A stretch of 64,000 nt of DNA from Haloplanus sp. HW8-1 (GCF_023703795.1 NZ_CP098518.1:2170001-2234000), one strand, 5' to 3'; positions 43,094 through 51,814 are shown, numbered from the stretch's first letter. Numbers and translations are program-made. The notes: generated from the sequence alone by a model not told the origin.

Positions 43094-43624
43094 TCAGACG
43101 TACACGTCCTCGGCGTCCAGGTCCCGCTCCGCACGGTACTGCTCGACGAACGCCCCCACGTCGAAATCGAGCATCTGCCGTTCGAACTCCTGGATCGTCG
43201 CGTCGTCCTCGGCGTGGCTGACCGCGTGTTCCATCAGTTCGATCACGAGTTCGACGACGACCTCGTGGAGACGACGGGCGTCGAACCCGGTCACCCAAAG
43301 CAGGGCATAGCCCACGTCGCCGTCCTCGCTCAGGTCCGCCGTCGCCACCTGTGCCGGGAACTCCTCCAGCACGACGCCCAGCAGGTGGGGCGTGTCGAAC
43401 TCGGGCATCTCCTCGCTCGTCGTCTCGACGGTTTCGCGCAACACGTCGACCAGAAACTCCGGCAGGAACCGCTCCGGCGGGTGGACGTCCACCACGACGG
43501 CGTGTGCGTCGCCACAGGGACACTCGAACTCCCGCATCCCCAGGTCGAACTCCGTGACGGGCACCGCCTCCCCACAGGGGAGGTCGATCGCACGCGTCTC
43601 GCCCGGGACACCCGGTTTCGTCAT
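43094..43624 (-). CDS. DUF5815-like conserved haloarchaeal protein
   Basis: The 176-residue acidic protein begins with MTKPGVPGETRAIDLPCGEA and a Cys pair region (FECPCGDAHAVVVDVHPPERF), which may bind a metal. The rest is helical (FLVDVLRETVETTSEEMPEF, VVELVIELMEHAVSHAEDDA) and ends DLDAEDVYV. The family is known only from haloarchaea and has no assigned role. Confidence 0.75.
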   Translation of the reverse strand: MTKPGVPGETRAIDLPCGEAVPVTEFDLGMREFECPCGDAHAVVVDVHPPERFLPEFLVDVLRETVETTSEEMPEFDTPHLLGVVLEEFPAQVATADLSEDGDVGYALLWVTGFDARRLHEVVVELVIELMEHAVSHAEDDATIQEFERQMLDFDVGAFVEQYRAERDLDAEDVYV

Positions 43625-43664
43625 ACAACCGATTGCATCCTCGTCCGCTTAAACGTCGCGCTCC

Positions 43665-43916
43665 TCACCGCTCGGCCGTCACCCACAGCACTGGCCCGAC
43701 GACCAGCAGGACGATGCCGAGAAACAGGTAGTGGACCGGCGCCAGCGACTGCGGCGTCATGATGAACACGAGGCCGAACACGGTCGCGTTCGCGGCGATG
43801 ATCCGTCGCGACTTCAGCGGCAGCGCCCCGACCGTGGCGAGGACGAAGACCAACAGCAGCGCCTGCCCGACGTTGTAGTTGAGCAGGAAACTGTCGATGA
43901 CCTGTAACGGGAGCAT
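43665..43916 (-). CDS. Small membrane protein, unknown function
   Basis: An 83-residue protein with three hydrophobic segments (ALLLVFVLATVGALPLKSR, TVFGLVFIMTPQS, YLFLGIVLLVVGPVLWVTAE). It is a conserved-looking haloarchaeal membrane protein with no functional motif. The short spacing and identical strand suggest it could share a transcript with the membrane protein at 43981. Confidence 0.7.
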   Translation of the reverse strand: MLPLQVIDSFLLNYNVGQALLLVFVLATVGALPLKSRRIIAANATVFGLVFIMTPQSLAPVHYLFLGIVLLVVGPVLWVTAER

Positions 43917-43980
43917 TCGTACTCACAACTCGCCCGGAATCGGGCATTAAAGTTCCGTTTACCGACGCGGGTCGACGCCG

Positions 43981-44205
43981 CTACTCCTCTCGACCGTTCG
44001 GGCCGGTGATGTCGAGCGGCCTGAGCCACCCCCACCACAACAGCACGACCATCGTTCCGTAGCCGAGTACGAACACGGCGGACGCGAGTGCGTCGTATCC
44101 CCGTTCGTGGAGCAGTCCGCGGGCGATTCCCGACCCGCCGATGCCGACCACGAGGAGGACGACCACCAGCAGGGTATCCCGAGTCGGGAGGGCGTCGATG
44201 TCCAT
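43981..44205 (-). CDS. Small two-helix membrane protein
   Basis: A 74-residue product with two transmembrane helices (TLLVVVLLVVGIGGSGIARG and ASAVFVLGYGTMVVLLWWGW) and a short polar tail. No family motif seen. It lies upstream of the other small membrane protein, 64 nt apart and in the same direction. Confidence 0.68.
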   Translation of the reverse strand: MDIDALPTRDTLLVVVLLVVGIGGSGIARGLLHERGYDALASAVFVLGYGTMVVLLWWGWLRPLDITGPNGREE

Positions 44206-44281
44206 ACGGGTCGTAGGAACCGACCGCTACTGAGGGTGACGGTCCCGTTTCGAGCCGACGATCGAAAGTCCGGAGCGCGCC

Positions 44282-44737
44282 TTACTGTGGCGCGGTGGCG
44301 CGGGCGATGGTGTTGGTGCTACCGCCGTTCGGGTTGGTCCAGACGACGCGGATCGTCTCGCCGCTGTTGACCTTCTCGAAGGAGATCCGGTCCCCCGCCG
44401 AGACCACGTCGTCGTCGCCCCAGTTCGAATCGTTGGCGACGTACGACAGGGAGTTGGTGCCGTCGCCGCTGACGGACAGCGTCGAGTTCTCGATCGTCTC
44501 GCCACCCTCGTGGGTGATGTTGACGACGTCGTTCGCGTTCCCGCCGAATCCGTCGCCGCCGTCGGCGAAGTCGAAGCTGAAGCTGGCTTGCGGTGCGCTG
44601 TCACTGACCTGATCGCCCAGACCGAGGACGAAGGTGCCGATGACGGCGGCCAGAATGACGGTGATGGCTACCATCAGGATGACGCCGATGACCGGACTGA
44701 CGGCACGGTCGTCCGTGAGCAGTTGGTTGAAGTTCAT
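44282..44737 (-). CDS. Type IV pilin, paralogue 1
   Basis: The 151-residue protein begins [19 protein letters not shown] and continues [20 protein letters not shown], an archaeal class III prepilin signal: cleavage by the prepilin peptidase after DDR would leave AVSPVIG at the start of the mature hydrophobic helix. The C-terminal domain is a beta sandwich of the archaeal pilin/DUF1628 type. It shares its N-terminus and the C-terminal [13 protein letters not shown] with two paralogues upstream, but the middle differs (SGDGTNSLSYVANDSNWGDD). The promoter block lies 96 nt upstream. It serves adhesion or biofilm pili by family knowledge. Confidence 0.92.
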   Translation of the reverse strand: MNFNQLLTDDRAVSPVIGVILMVAITVILAAVIGTFVLGLGDQVSDSAPQASFSFDFADGGDGFGGNANDVVNITHEGGETIENSTLSVSGDGTNSLSYVANDSNWGDDDVVSAGDRISFEKVNSGETIRVVWTNPNGGSTNTIARATAPQ

Positions 44738-44832
44738 GGTTGCGTGGCACGCCGAGCCGGAGCCGGGGGGATCGCTGCTCCCGCACGGGCACACATCGAC
44801 GTGTCGTGGTCGTGAATCGAACCGGCGCCGAA

Positions 44833-44855
44833 ATAAATCAATCGGCCAATTATCA
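44833..44855 (-). promoter_or_regulatory. Conserved promoter block of pilin 1
   Basis: On the minus strand this 23-nt block contains TGATAATTGG and TTGATTTAT. The TATA-like ATTTAT would put the transcript start about 70 nt before the ATG. The same block stands 94-96 nt before all three pilin genes. Confidence 0.6.
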
Positions 44856-44939
44856 TGGGAGATACTCTATTCGGCCGTCACGTCGAAGACTGGCGTATCC
44901 ACTCGCCGTCGGCCGGGCAAAAAACGAGTCGCGGACGGA

Positions 44940-45365
44940 TTACTGCGGTGCGGTGGCGCGGGCGATGGTGTTGGTGCTGCCGCCGGCGGGGTTGGTCCAG
45001 ATGACGCGGATCGTCTCGCCGCCGTCGACCCCGCTGTACTCGGCCGTGCTGCCCGCGTCGATGGGATCACTGAACGGAGTCGTGGCGCTCACGCCGTTCG
45101 GACCCCCGGTTGCGGTGTCGTCACCGGAGACGTTGATGTTCCCACTTTCGAGCGTTTCGCCGCCCTCGTGGGTGAGGGTCACGTTGCCACTGTCGAAGTC
45201 GAAACTGAAGCTAGCTTGCGGTGCGCTCTCGCTGACCTGATCGCCCAGACCGAGGACGAAGGTGCCGATGACGGCGGCCAGAATGACGGTGATGGCTACC
45301 ATCAGGATGACGCCGATGACCGGACTGACGGCACGGTCGTCCGTGAGCAGTTGGTTGAAGTTCAT
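44940..45365 (-). CDS. Type IV pilin, paralogue 2
   Basis: The 141-residue protein has the same N-terminus as paralogue 1 ([19 protein letters not shown]) up to residue about 55 and the same C-terminus, but a different centre ([20 protein letters not shown]). The gene is a tandem copy with its own promoter block at 45460-45482. The 5' leader is nearly identical to that of paralogue 1 for about 55 nt before the ATG. Confidence 0.92.
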   Translation of the reverse strand: MNFNQLLTDDRAVSPVIGVILMVAITVILAAVIGTFVLGLGDQVSESAPQASFSFDFDSGNVTLTHEGGETLESGNINVSGDDTATGGPNGVSATTPFSDPIDAGSTAEYSGVDGGETIRVIWTNPAGGSTNTIARATAPQ

Positions 45366-45459
45366 GGTTGCGTGGCACGCCGAGCCGGAGCCGGGGGGAT
45401 CGCTGCTCCCGCACGGACACGCGTCGACGTGTGTGATCGTCGATGGGGTGGGAATAGGG

Positions 45460-45482
45460 ATAAATCAACTGGCCAGTTATCA
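45460..45482 (-). promoter_or_regulatory. Conserved promoter block of pilin 2
   Basis: The minus strand contains TGATAACTGG and TTGATTTAT, 95 nt upstream of the ATG; spacing and sequence match the other two copies. Confidence 0.6.
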
Positions 45483-45561
45483 CACAAGATATTTTATTCG
45501 GATGTCACTCCGAAGTCTCTCGGTTCGGTGTTCGAAAAAACGAACCGCGAAGCGCGGTGGT

Positions 45562-45981
45562 TTACTGCGGTGCGGTGGCGCGGGCGATGGTGTTGGTGCT
45601 GCCACCGGCGGGGTTGGTCCAGATGACGCGGATCGTCTCGCCGTTCTGGACGTCACCGTACGTGGCTGAATCCCCTGCTTGGATCGTGGATGTGAAGCCG
45701 GTCCCCGTCAGTCCGGAGCCCTCGTCACCGGTCGCGTTGATGTTCCCGCTTTCGAGCGTCTCACCACCTTCGTGGGTGATGGTGACGTTGCCCGGACTGT
45801 TCGTCATGTTGAAGTCGAAGCTGAAGCTAGCTTGCGGTGCGCTCTCGCTGACCTGGTCGCCCAGGCCGAGGACGAAGGTGCCGATGACGGCGGCGAGGAT
45901 GACGGTGATGGCCACCATCAGGATGACGCCGATGACCGGGCTGACCGCCCGGTCGTCCGTCAGTAGTTGTTTGACGTTCAT
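45562..45981 (-). CDS. Type IV pilin, paralogue 3
   Basis: The 139-residue protein starts [19 protein letters not shown] with the same class III signal and ends in the same [17 protein letters not shown] tail. The middle is different again ([20 protein letters not shown]). Its leader before the ATG is diverged compared with copies 1 and 2, and the second codon differs (MNVKQ rather than MNFNQ), so it is the most distant copy. Confidence 0.92.
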   Translation of the reverse strand: MNVKQLLTDDRAVSPVIGVILMVAITVILAAVIGTFVLGLGDQVSESAPQASFSFDFNMTNSPGNVTITHEGGETLESGNINATGDEGSGLTGTGFTSTIQAGDSATYGDVQNGETIRVIWTNPAGGSTNTIARATAPQ

Positions 45982-46074
45982 GATTGTGGTGACACGCCGG
46001 GCCGGAGCCGGGGGGAAGCCGCTCCCGCACGGACACGCGTCGACGTGCTCGGTGGAGAGTCGGAGCCGCGACTG

Positions 46075-46097
46075 ATAAATCAACCGCCCAATTATCA
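46075..46097 (-). promoter_or_regulatory. Conserved promoter block of pilin 3
   Basis: The minus strand contains TGATAATTGG and TTGATTTAT, 94 nt upstream of the ATG at 45981. Confidence 0.6.
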
Positions 46098-46171
46098 ACC
46101 AATATAATCGAACGCGGATGACGGCGTCGGCCACCGCCCGCAGTGACGCCGATCACGCCGCACTCGGCCGA

Positions 46172-48007
46172 TCAGTAGCTCCGCTCTTTCGGCTCGTAGG
46201 TCTGGTTCTCGCCGTCCAGCACGACCGGCTTGTACCAGAGTTCGGGCGAGCCGTCCGACCAGGACACCATCGTGTGTTTGAGCCACTCCTCGTCCCGCCG
46301 CTCCTGATACTGTTTGCGCCAGTGGGCGCCGCGGAACTCCTCGCGGGCGAGGGCACCGACGGTGATCATCTCGGCGATGTCCAACAGGTTCCGCGTCTCG
46401 ATGGTCTGGATCAGGTCCGTGTTGTAGGTGCTCGACGGATCGGCGACGGACACGTCGCGGTAGCGCTGGCGTGCGGCGTGGATGTCGACCAGCGCCTCCT
46501 TCAGCGCGCTCTCCTCGCGGAAGACGTTGACGTTCTCCGTCATCGTCCGCTGGACCGCCGCGCGGATGTCGGAGTGTTTGGTCCCCTCGTCGCGTTCGAG
46601 CAGGCGTTCGACTCGCTCGCGCTCGCGTTCGAGCGTCCGCTTGACGACGGCCGCCGCCGCGTCGGCGGTCGCCCCGCCGTCGGCCACCGCGTCGGCGTTC
46701 GTCTCCCACGGCTCGCCCAGTTCGACCGGCACCTCGACGTCACCCGGGTCGACCTCGTCCGTCTTGCCGACCGTCACTCGCGGCTCGCCCAGGTCCTCGT
46801 CCGCGGCGTGTCGCCCGGCGCGCTTGCCGAACACGATGAGTTCCGGCAGAGCGTTGCCACCGAGGCGGTTCGACCCGTGGACGCTCGCACAGGCACACTC
46901 ACCGACCGCGTACAGCCCGTCGACGCAGGTCTGACCGAACTCGTCGGTCTCGATGCCGCCCATCGCGTAGTGTTGGCCCGGTTTGACCGGCATCGGCTCT
47001 TCGAGGCCGTCGACACCCTCGAAGTCCTCCGCGAGATGGAGGATGTTCTCCAGTCGGTCGACGATGCGCTCCTCGCCGAGGTGACGCATGTCGAGGTGGA
47101 CGTACTCGTCTTCGATGCCGCGACCCTCGTTGACCTCGGTCAGTTCGGCCCGCGAGACCACGTCCCTGGAGGCGAGTTCGCCGTCGTTGTTCGCGTAGCC
47201 GTGTTCGAACATGAACCGCTCGCCCTCCTCGTTGTAGAGGATACCGCCCTCGCCGCGGACCCCCTCCGAGATCAGGACGCCCGTCGAGGGGAGGGTCGTC
47301 GGGTGGAACTGGATCATCTCCATGTCCTCCGCGGGGACGCCCGCCCGGTAGGCCATCGCGACGCCGTCGCCCGTGTTCGCGACGGCGTTCGTGGTGTGGT
47401 CGTACACCTGACCCAGGCCGCCGGTGGCGAGGATCACGCCGTCCCGGGCGGTGAACGCCTCCACGTTCCCCGTCGCCGTCTCGTAGGCGACCACGCCGTG
47501 ACACGACCGGTCCTCCGGTCGTTCCTCGTCGGAGACGGCGAGGTTCAGGACGTACCATTCGTCGAACACCTCGATGCCCCGTTTGACCACCTGTTCGTAC
47601 AGCGTATGCAGGAGGTGATGCCCCGTCTCCGCGCCCGCGTAGGTCGTCCGCGGGAAGGAGAGCCCACCGAAGGGCCGCTGGGAGACGCGGCCGTCGTCGT
47701 CGCGGGAGAACGCCATCCCCCAGTGTTCGAGTTGGATGACCTCCTCGGGGCTCTCCTGGGTCAGCGCCTCCGCTGCCGGGGCGTCGGCGAGGTAGTCCGC
47801 GCCCTTCATCGTGTCGTAGGCGTGGAGTTCCCAGTCGTCGCCCTCGCGGAGCGCGGCGTTGATCCCGCCCTCCGCCGCGCCCGTGTGACTCCGGACGGGG
47901 TGGAGTTTCGTGACCATCGCCACGTCCGCGCCCGCTTCCTGTGCCGCGATGGCCGCGCGCAGGCCTGCTCCGCCCGCGCCGACCACGATGACGTCGTATT
48001 CGTGCAT
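46172..48007 (-). CDS. sdhA: Succinate dehydrogenase flavoprotein subunit
   Basis: The 611-residue FAD subunit oxidises succinate to fumarate. It begins MHEYDVIVVGAGGAGLRAAI; the covalent FAD site is the His in VRSHTGAAEGGINAAL; catalytic features include FHPTTLPSTGVLISEGVRGE GG, HYAMGGIETD and GSNRLGGNALPELIVFG. The three other subunits are at 52168-53866 on the same strand, but a 4.2-kb mobile element now lies between sdhB and sdhA. The original junction is still visible: ctggtaaccATG, where TAA would be the ancestral sdhB stop. sdhA must now be expressed from within the element end or by readthrough. Confidence 0.97.
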   Translation of the reverse strand: MHEYDVIVVGAGGAGLRAAIAAQEAGADVAMVTKLHPVRSHTGAAEGGINAALREGDDWELHAYDTMKGADYLADAPAAEALTQESPEEVIQLEHWGMAFSRDDDGRVSQRPFGGLSFPRTTYAGAETGHHLLHTLYEQVVKRGIEVFDEWYVLNLAVSDEERPEDRSCHGVVAYETATGNVEAFTARDGVILATGGLGQVYDHTTNAVANTGDGVAMAYRAGVPAEDMEMIQFHPTTLPSTGVLISEGVRGEGGILYNEEGERFMFEHGYANNDGELASRDVVSRAELTEVNEGRGIEDEYVHLDMRHLGEERIVDRLENILHLAEDFEGVDGLEEPMPVKPGQHYAMGGIETDEFGQTCVDGLYAVGECACASVHGSNRLGGNALPELIVFGKRAGRHAADEDLGEPRVTVGKTDEVDPGDVEVPVELGEPWETNADAVADGGATADAAAAVVKRTLERERERVERLLERDEGTKHSDIRAAVQRTMTENVNVFREESALKEALVDIHAARQRYRDVSVADPSSTYNTDLIQTIETRNLLDIAEMITVGALAREEFRGAHWRKQYQERRDEEWLKHTMVSWSDGSPELWYKPVVLDGENQTYEPKERSY

Positions 48008-48011
48008 GGTT

Positions 48012-48027
48012 ACCAGAACTTCAGGTT
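48012..48027 (+). repeat. Left attachment site of the sdh element
   Basis: accagaacttcaggtt, the remnant of the sdhB 3' end next to the sdhA start. It matches 52170-52185 at 15 of 16 positions, with the last 11 nt identical. Confidence 0.75.
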
Positions 48028-48044
48028 TTGAGCTGCTGAACTTT

Positions 48045-48055
48045 GCATAACATCT
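48045..48055 (+). repeat. Left subterminal inverted repeat
   Basis: gcataacatct, the inverted partner of agacgttatgc at 52147-52157 (10 of 11 bases pair). It lies 17 nt inside the attachment core and overlaps the presumed divergent promoters of the integrase and sdhA. Confidence 0.5.
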
Positions 48056-48081
48056 TTCCTATTATCCCGTGAAGGGCAATC

Positions 48082-49380
48082 ATGGCCCGACGCGGGGACG
48101 ATCCGTCTCACAAGTACGCGAAAGAACGGGAACGGATTAAAGACTCGGAATTGTCGGACTCCGACACACAGGCAATATTACGGTTCTTGTCAGCGTTTGA
48201 CGACAATGACCTATCACAGTCGTACACAAATGAACGGGGTGAGACTGAAACTCTGTCGTACAACTCGCTCGAAAGCTACGGGCGATCTATGCGATTGATT
48301 GCCAAAGAGTCCGACCGTGATCTACTCGATCATAGTCTCAATTCCCTTGGGTCGGTCTTTAGCACCTTCTTGGATAATTTGGCCGTCGAGACGGTGCGAC
48401 AGCGTCAGGCAGGTGCGACGAAATTCTATAGATTTCACGATACCGAGATTGACCCAGATGAAATCCCCCTGCAAAAGCGTGAGAATGATACTTCCGTTGA
48501 TGAACGGGATATGTTCACCCGTGAAGAAGTCCAACGGATGCGGGATGCCTGTGATAATGCACGGGACAGGTGCCTGATTGAACTTCTACTGTATACGGGA
48601 CAACGTATCCGTGCTATTCAGACGCTCCGACTGAAGGATATTGATCTTGAAGAAAACGTTTACTACCTCAATACTGACGAATTAGGGCTGAAAGGTGCGG
48701 ATAAGACGGGAAAGAAGCGTCCATTACTTGGTGCGACGAACGCTGTTCGAGATTGGGTCAACAAACATCCGACTGGGGAACGAGACGACTATCTGATTAC
48801 GTCGCTCCCCTCAGCAAGCAATACCGAGGGTGACGGCGAATATCTCTCTGCCCCCGCTATCCGATACCGACTCAAGAAGATTGTAGAGCGGGCGGAAGTG
48901 GACAAGCCCTTTCATGCCCACAATTGGCGGCATTATTTTGTCACGGTTTGTATCAGGGATTACGACATGGACCCGTCGGTTGTGAAGTTCCTAATCGGGC
49001 ATGATGAAGACTCGTCCGTGATGGAAACGACATACCAGCATTTGACTGACGAGGATTACATTGACGCTGCCCGCCGATCCGCTGACGCGGGGCGTGACCC
49101 CCAACAACGAGAAAGCGCCCTGACGCCCGACACCTGCCCGACTTGCGACGAGCCTCAGCCACCAAATGCAAAGGCGTGTTCAAACTGTGGGACTGTCTTC
49201 ACCCCCGATGCACAGCAGGCGAAACAGCAAGTTGAGGATGTCGTCCACGAGGGAGCGAAGCAAGCCGACTCCGATGCGGAACGTGAGGCTATTGATGCTA
49301 TTCGTGAGTATGTGAAAGAGAATCCAGAGGTGGCCGTCGAGAACCCCGAGTTAGTCGACAAACTCCTTGGTGACGAGTAA
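48082..49380 (+). CDS. Tyrosine recombinase with C-terminal zinc ribbon (element integrase)
   Basis: The 432-residue protein has an N-terminal core-binding domain (SYNSLESYGRSMRLIAKESD), then the catalytic domain: box I Arg in LYTGQRIRAIQTLRLKDIDL (about 175), HNWR (280-283), a conserved His in FLIGHDEDSS (307) and the nucleophile Tyr in METTYQHLTDEDY (318). A four-Cys zinc ribbon follows (CPTCDEPQPPNAKACSNCG, 352-369) and then a helical acidic tail. This class is common in haloarchaeal viruses and integrative plasmids. It is unlike the 8201 and 12581 recombinases, which lack the ribbon. Codon use is less GC-biased than in the flanking sdh genes. Confidence 0.93.
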   Translation: MARRGDDPSHKYAKERERIKDSELSDSDTQAILRFLSAFDDNDLSQSYTNERGETETLSYNSLESYGRSMRLIAKESDRDLLDHSLNSLGSVFSTFLDNLAVETVRQRQAGATKFYRFHDTEIDPDEIPLQKRENDTSVDERDMFTREEVQRMRDACDNARDRCLIELLLYTGQRIRAIQTLRLKDIDLEENVYYLNTDELGLKGADKTGKKRPLLGATNAVRDWVNKHPTGERDDYLITSLPSASNTEGDGEYLSAPAIRYRLKKIVERAEVDKPFHAHNWRHYFVTVCIRDYDMDPSVVKFLIGHDEDSSVMETTYQHLTDEDYIDAARRSADAGRDPQQRESALTPDTCPTCDEPQPPNAKACSNCGTVFTPDAQQAKQQVEDVVHEGAKQADSDAEREAIDAIREYVKENPEVAVENPELVDKLLGDE

Positions 49381-49400
49381 CCTCGATCACCGAAACCCCC

Positions 49401-49541
49401 TCAATCGGCAACGACGCCGTCCGTCGTTTCGTCCGCCACGGGAAACTCCCCCTCGTGGCGGAGGATCAGACGGGCAACGTCGGCGGCGGGGTTGTCGGCA
49501 TTGTCGAGGATTCGCAAGTGGTAGTGTGTTACCTTAGTCAT
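49401..49541 (-). CDS. Small element-encoded protein
   Basis: A 46-residue frame from ATG at 49541: MTKVTHYHLRILDNADNPAA, then a helix with DVARLILRHEGEFPVADETT. The composition and acidity are typical of haloarchaeal proteins and the codons are GC3-rich, in contrast to the surrounding AT-rich DNA. It lies convergent with the integrase, 20 nt from its stop. Function unknown. Confidence 0.55.
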   Translation of the reverse strand: MTKVTHYHLRILDNADNPAADVARLILRHEGEFPVADETTDGVVAD

Positions 49542-50195
49542 GGTTTTCGCTCGGTGCGGCGGCGTGACCCGCTCGCCCGAGAAATGCTTTCCACTTGCGT
49601 CTGTGAATTTGGCTGTCCAGTATAAAAATATCAGGGACGGGACGGAGATTCACGGATCGAAACCCCAAGGATCGACGCGGGGATAGCCCATACGCACGTG
49701 CGTAAAATGAAACGGCGGTAAACATATAATAATAATACTCTGGTTAATGTGAGCATCATCACTTCGGAGTCATTTGTTTTCAAATATATCTTCTCCTCCA
49801 GATGAACAGGTGTAGAGTGTAATATGGAAGTGGGAGTATATTATTAACCCGGCACAGCGCGGGCGGGCGCACATGCACGATAGGGGCAGATTCCTTAGAG
49901 GGTCTCCGACTCTCTTTCACCAGACGATACGAAAGCACACAGTCCGTCTGTAATGGTACGACGTTGCCCAACATATACCAATTTCAGAGCCTTGAGGCCA
50001 TAGATGATGTTTCCCCCTTCCTCCACTCGTTGAGGTTCTGAAAATGCATATGAGGGCCGCTGTGAAATCACACGTACCATATTCAGACACTCAGACACTG
50101 ACCGCAAGTGGCGAGTGGGAGGAACGGCGAGAGAAAGGTCAGAGATACAGGACATGAAGCAAAATCATACGTGACTGGACTATTATATCCTGCAT
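49542..50195. other. AT-rich spacer of the sdh element
   Basis: About 650 nt with low GC and no convincing gene. Short minus-strand frames (for example 49534-49725 and 49895-50155) exist, but their composition is rich in Ser, Arg and His and unlike haloarchaeal proteins. tataaaaatatcagg (49622-49636) and taatataataa-like runs (49727-49738) may be promoters. The region could include an origin or small RNA. Confidence 0.4.
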
Positions 50196-50732
50196 ATGGT
50201 CCCAATAACACGAGAAGGGAGAATCGAGTGGATTCGGAGGAATCTAATCCCTTTACTTGATTCTCAACTCAGTGATCACCCCGACAAAGAACTTGACGAA
50301 GAGAGTATTAATACGAGTGAAAAAATATTAGCTGAAGAATATTTGGACGAAGGTAGTGGTATCTTTAAGACATTTGGCAAAGTGACACTACCGATGATAA
50401 TTATAGATTCCGTCTCTTATATGCCCCCTCAAGTCTATGGTCTCGTATTCAGTACGTTGGGTACTTTCATAATGCTTGTAGAAGCGGACATTCTGGGAAG
50501 TGAACCAATCACCGCTCAGTCTATGGATACTGTGGGTGGGCCAACTGGTGGAAAAGAATACCTTGATGAAGAGAAGGTGAGACGGTTAGCGAATAATACA
50601 GTAATCACGAATATCGGCCTTGTTTGGCTATTTTTTGGATTCACCATGCAGATAATAGCTGTGTGGGCAATTTCGTCCGAAACATTAATACAACCAATCT
50701 GGTATATCAATCCTCTATTCTGGTTAAGTTAG
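50196..50732 (+). CDS. Element-encoded membrane protein
   Basis: The 178-residue protein has a soluble N-terminal part (REGRIEWIRRNLIPLLDSQL, ELDEESINTSEKILAEEYLD) followed by hydrophobic segments (TLPMIIIDSVSYMPPQVYGL, FSTLGTFIMLVEADI, IGLVWLFFGFTMQIIAVWAI). This makes two or three membrane helices with an acidic cytoplasmic domain. The AT-rich codon use sets it apart from the chromosome. No homologue comes to mind; it could be a membrane-acting accessory factor, which is inference. Confidence 0.65.
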   Translation: MVPITREGRIEWIRRNLIPLLDSQLSDHPDKELDEESINTSEKILAEEYLDEGSGIFKTFGKVTLPMIIIDSVSYMPPQVYGLVFSTLGTFIMLVEADILGSEPITAQSMDTVGGPTGGKEYLDEEKVRRLANNTVITNIGLVWLFFGFTMQIIAVWAISSETLIQPIWYINPLFWLS

Positions 50733-50748
50733 CAAGGGTCATCTCCAT

Positions 50749-51201
50749 TTAGCCGACATGTACTGTGAATTCGTCGTAGTTCCACAATCCCCGAATATAA
50801 TTACGCGTCTTTACAGCCTGTAATTTAGAAGCTTGATCGAAAGCCGTTTCGGAGGATAGAGGTAGCCCATGCAGTATCATGATTGGATTCGTCCAGATAT
50901 TTTTGGTATCAATCTCTACACCCTGATCCCCTCCCCCGTGTTCTGACACTTCCAATACGCCTCTAATCGTGATACCCCATGTCTCTACCCTTTGTTCGAC
51001 TTGGGGATATGAAAATACTATCAAATAATCGATATACGCCGTGAGGCCTGATATGAAGTGTGTGCCCGCCGTTTGGTCAATCGTGATGTCCGAAAGCACG
51101 GGCGCCACGAGCGAGACGCACGACTTCGCAACCGTCATTACCGACATAGACGCCGAGAGCAAGCACGTAATACGGAACAATGCACGTAGCCTTTCGCCCA
51201 C
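50749..51201 (-). CDS. Hypothetical protein of the sdh element, start uncertain
   Basis: The 3' two thirds (about 50749-51050) encodes a plausible protein: AYIDYLIVFSYPQVEQRVET, VEIDTKNIWTNPIMILHGLP and LQAVKTRNYIRGLWNYDEFT. The 5' third overlaps the opposite-strand gene at 51086 and has less coding character, so the real start may lie near 51050 or the gene may be 5'-truncated. No motif recognised. Confidence 0.4.
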   Translation of the reverse strand: MGERLRALFRITCLLSASMSVMTVAKSCVSLVAPVLSDITIDQTAGTHFISGLTAYIDYLIVFSYPQVEQRVETWGITIRGVLEVSEHGGGDQGVEIDTKNIWTNPIMILHGLPLSSETAFDQASKLQAVKTRNYIRGLWNYDEFTVHVG

Positions 51202-51442
51202 CGATGACGCCGTCGAGGATCACACAGGCGACTTGGCTACACTTACGGATACGTCACTGTCGTCAATGCTGTTCAACGCGACAGTCGACGACGTCCACGG
51301 TATCCCCGACGACACCGTCACTGTCGTGTTCTCCAAAGGAGTTGAGTTTCCCGAGGGCGACGGCTACATGACGTTCAAGGTGACGGCTGATACCGAGACG
51401 CGAGACGTGAAGTCGATGACGGTCAACGCGAGACTCTATTGA
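51086..51442 (+). CDS. Acidic hypothetical protein of the sdh element
   Basis: The 118-residue protein from ATG 51086 begins MSESTGATSETHDFATVITD and continues with SSMLFNATVDDVHGIPDDTV, GVEFPEGDGYMTFKVTADTE and a final VKSMTVNARLY. Its acidity and GC-rich codons point to a real haloarchaeal gene. The predicted strands suggest a small beta-rich domain. No family recognised. Confidence 0.6.
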   Translation: MSESTGATSETHDFATVITDIDAESKHVIRNNARSLSPTDDAVEDHTGDLATLTDTSLSSMLFNATVDDVHGIPDDTVTVVFSKGVEFPEGDGYMTFKVTADTETRDVKSMTVNARLY

Positions 51443-51814
51443 TCGATTAGTAACGAACCCGTCAGAGAAGTCTCAGAGCGGTTCGAGTGTTGGGACGATG
51501 TTTCCCCTTGGTTCCTTTCACGCATCGGAAATTGTGGTGAGAAGCTAACTTGCACAGTAATTTTCAGGGGACTCTGTCGGATGGGAGCCTTCGGGGTAGG
51601 TGATCCCGTATTTTGCCATCCTTCAGAAGGGACACTTTGTTTGGTTACAAGTTGTAGTACCAGATTCACAGATAACAATTTTTGTTTGGGTAAGTGATAC
51701 CAGAACTCCATTGGCCGCCCCATATTTCACGGTGGAATACACGGAATTTGGGAAACCTATCACATTTTCCGAGAGGAAATAGGGAGGAACTGCCGAGTAG
51801 CATCGTAAGAGACG
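51443..51814. other. Intergenic region with a possible short gene
   Basis: The region is AT-rich. A 60-codon plus-strand frame (51600-51782, GTG start) reads HFVWLQVVVPDSQITIFVWV and FTVEYTEFGKPITFSERK, which could be a fragment of a beta-rich protein. Nothing else is seen. Confidence 0.35.

Noticed and set aside
44738-44800. A conserved leader peptide ([16 protein letters not shown]) in frame with the pilins
   Set aside because: The frame is open in all copies but no start codon is conserved (GTG only in copy 1), so DNA conservation of a duplicated leader is the simpler explanation.
49534-49725. A 63-codon minus-strand frame in the sdh element
   Set aside because: It overlaps the better-supported 46-residue gene, is Arg/Ser/His-rich and lacks the acidity of haloarchaeal proteins.
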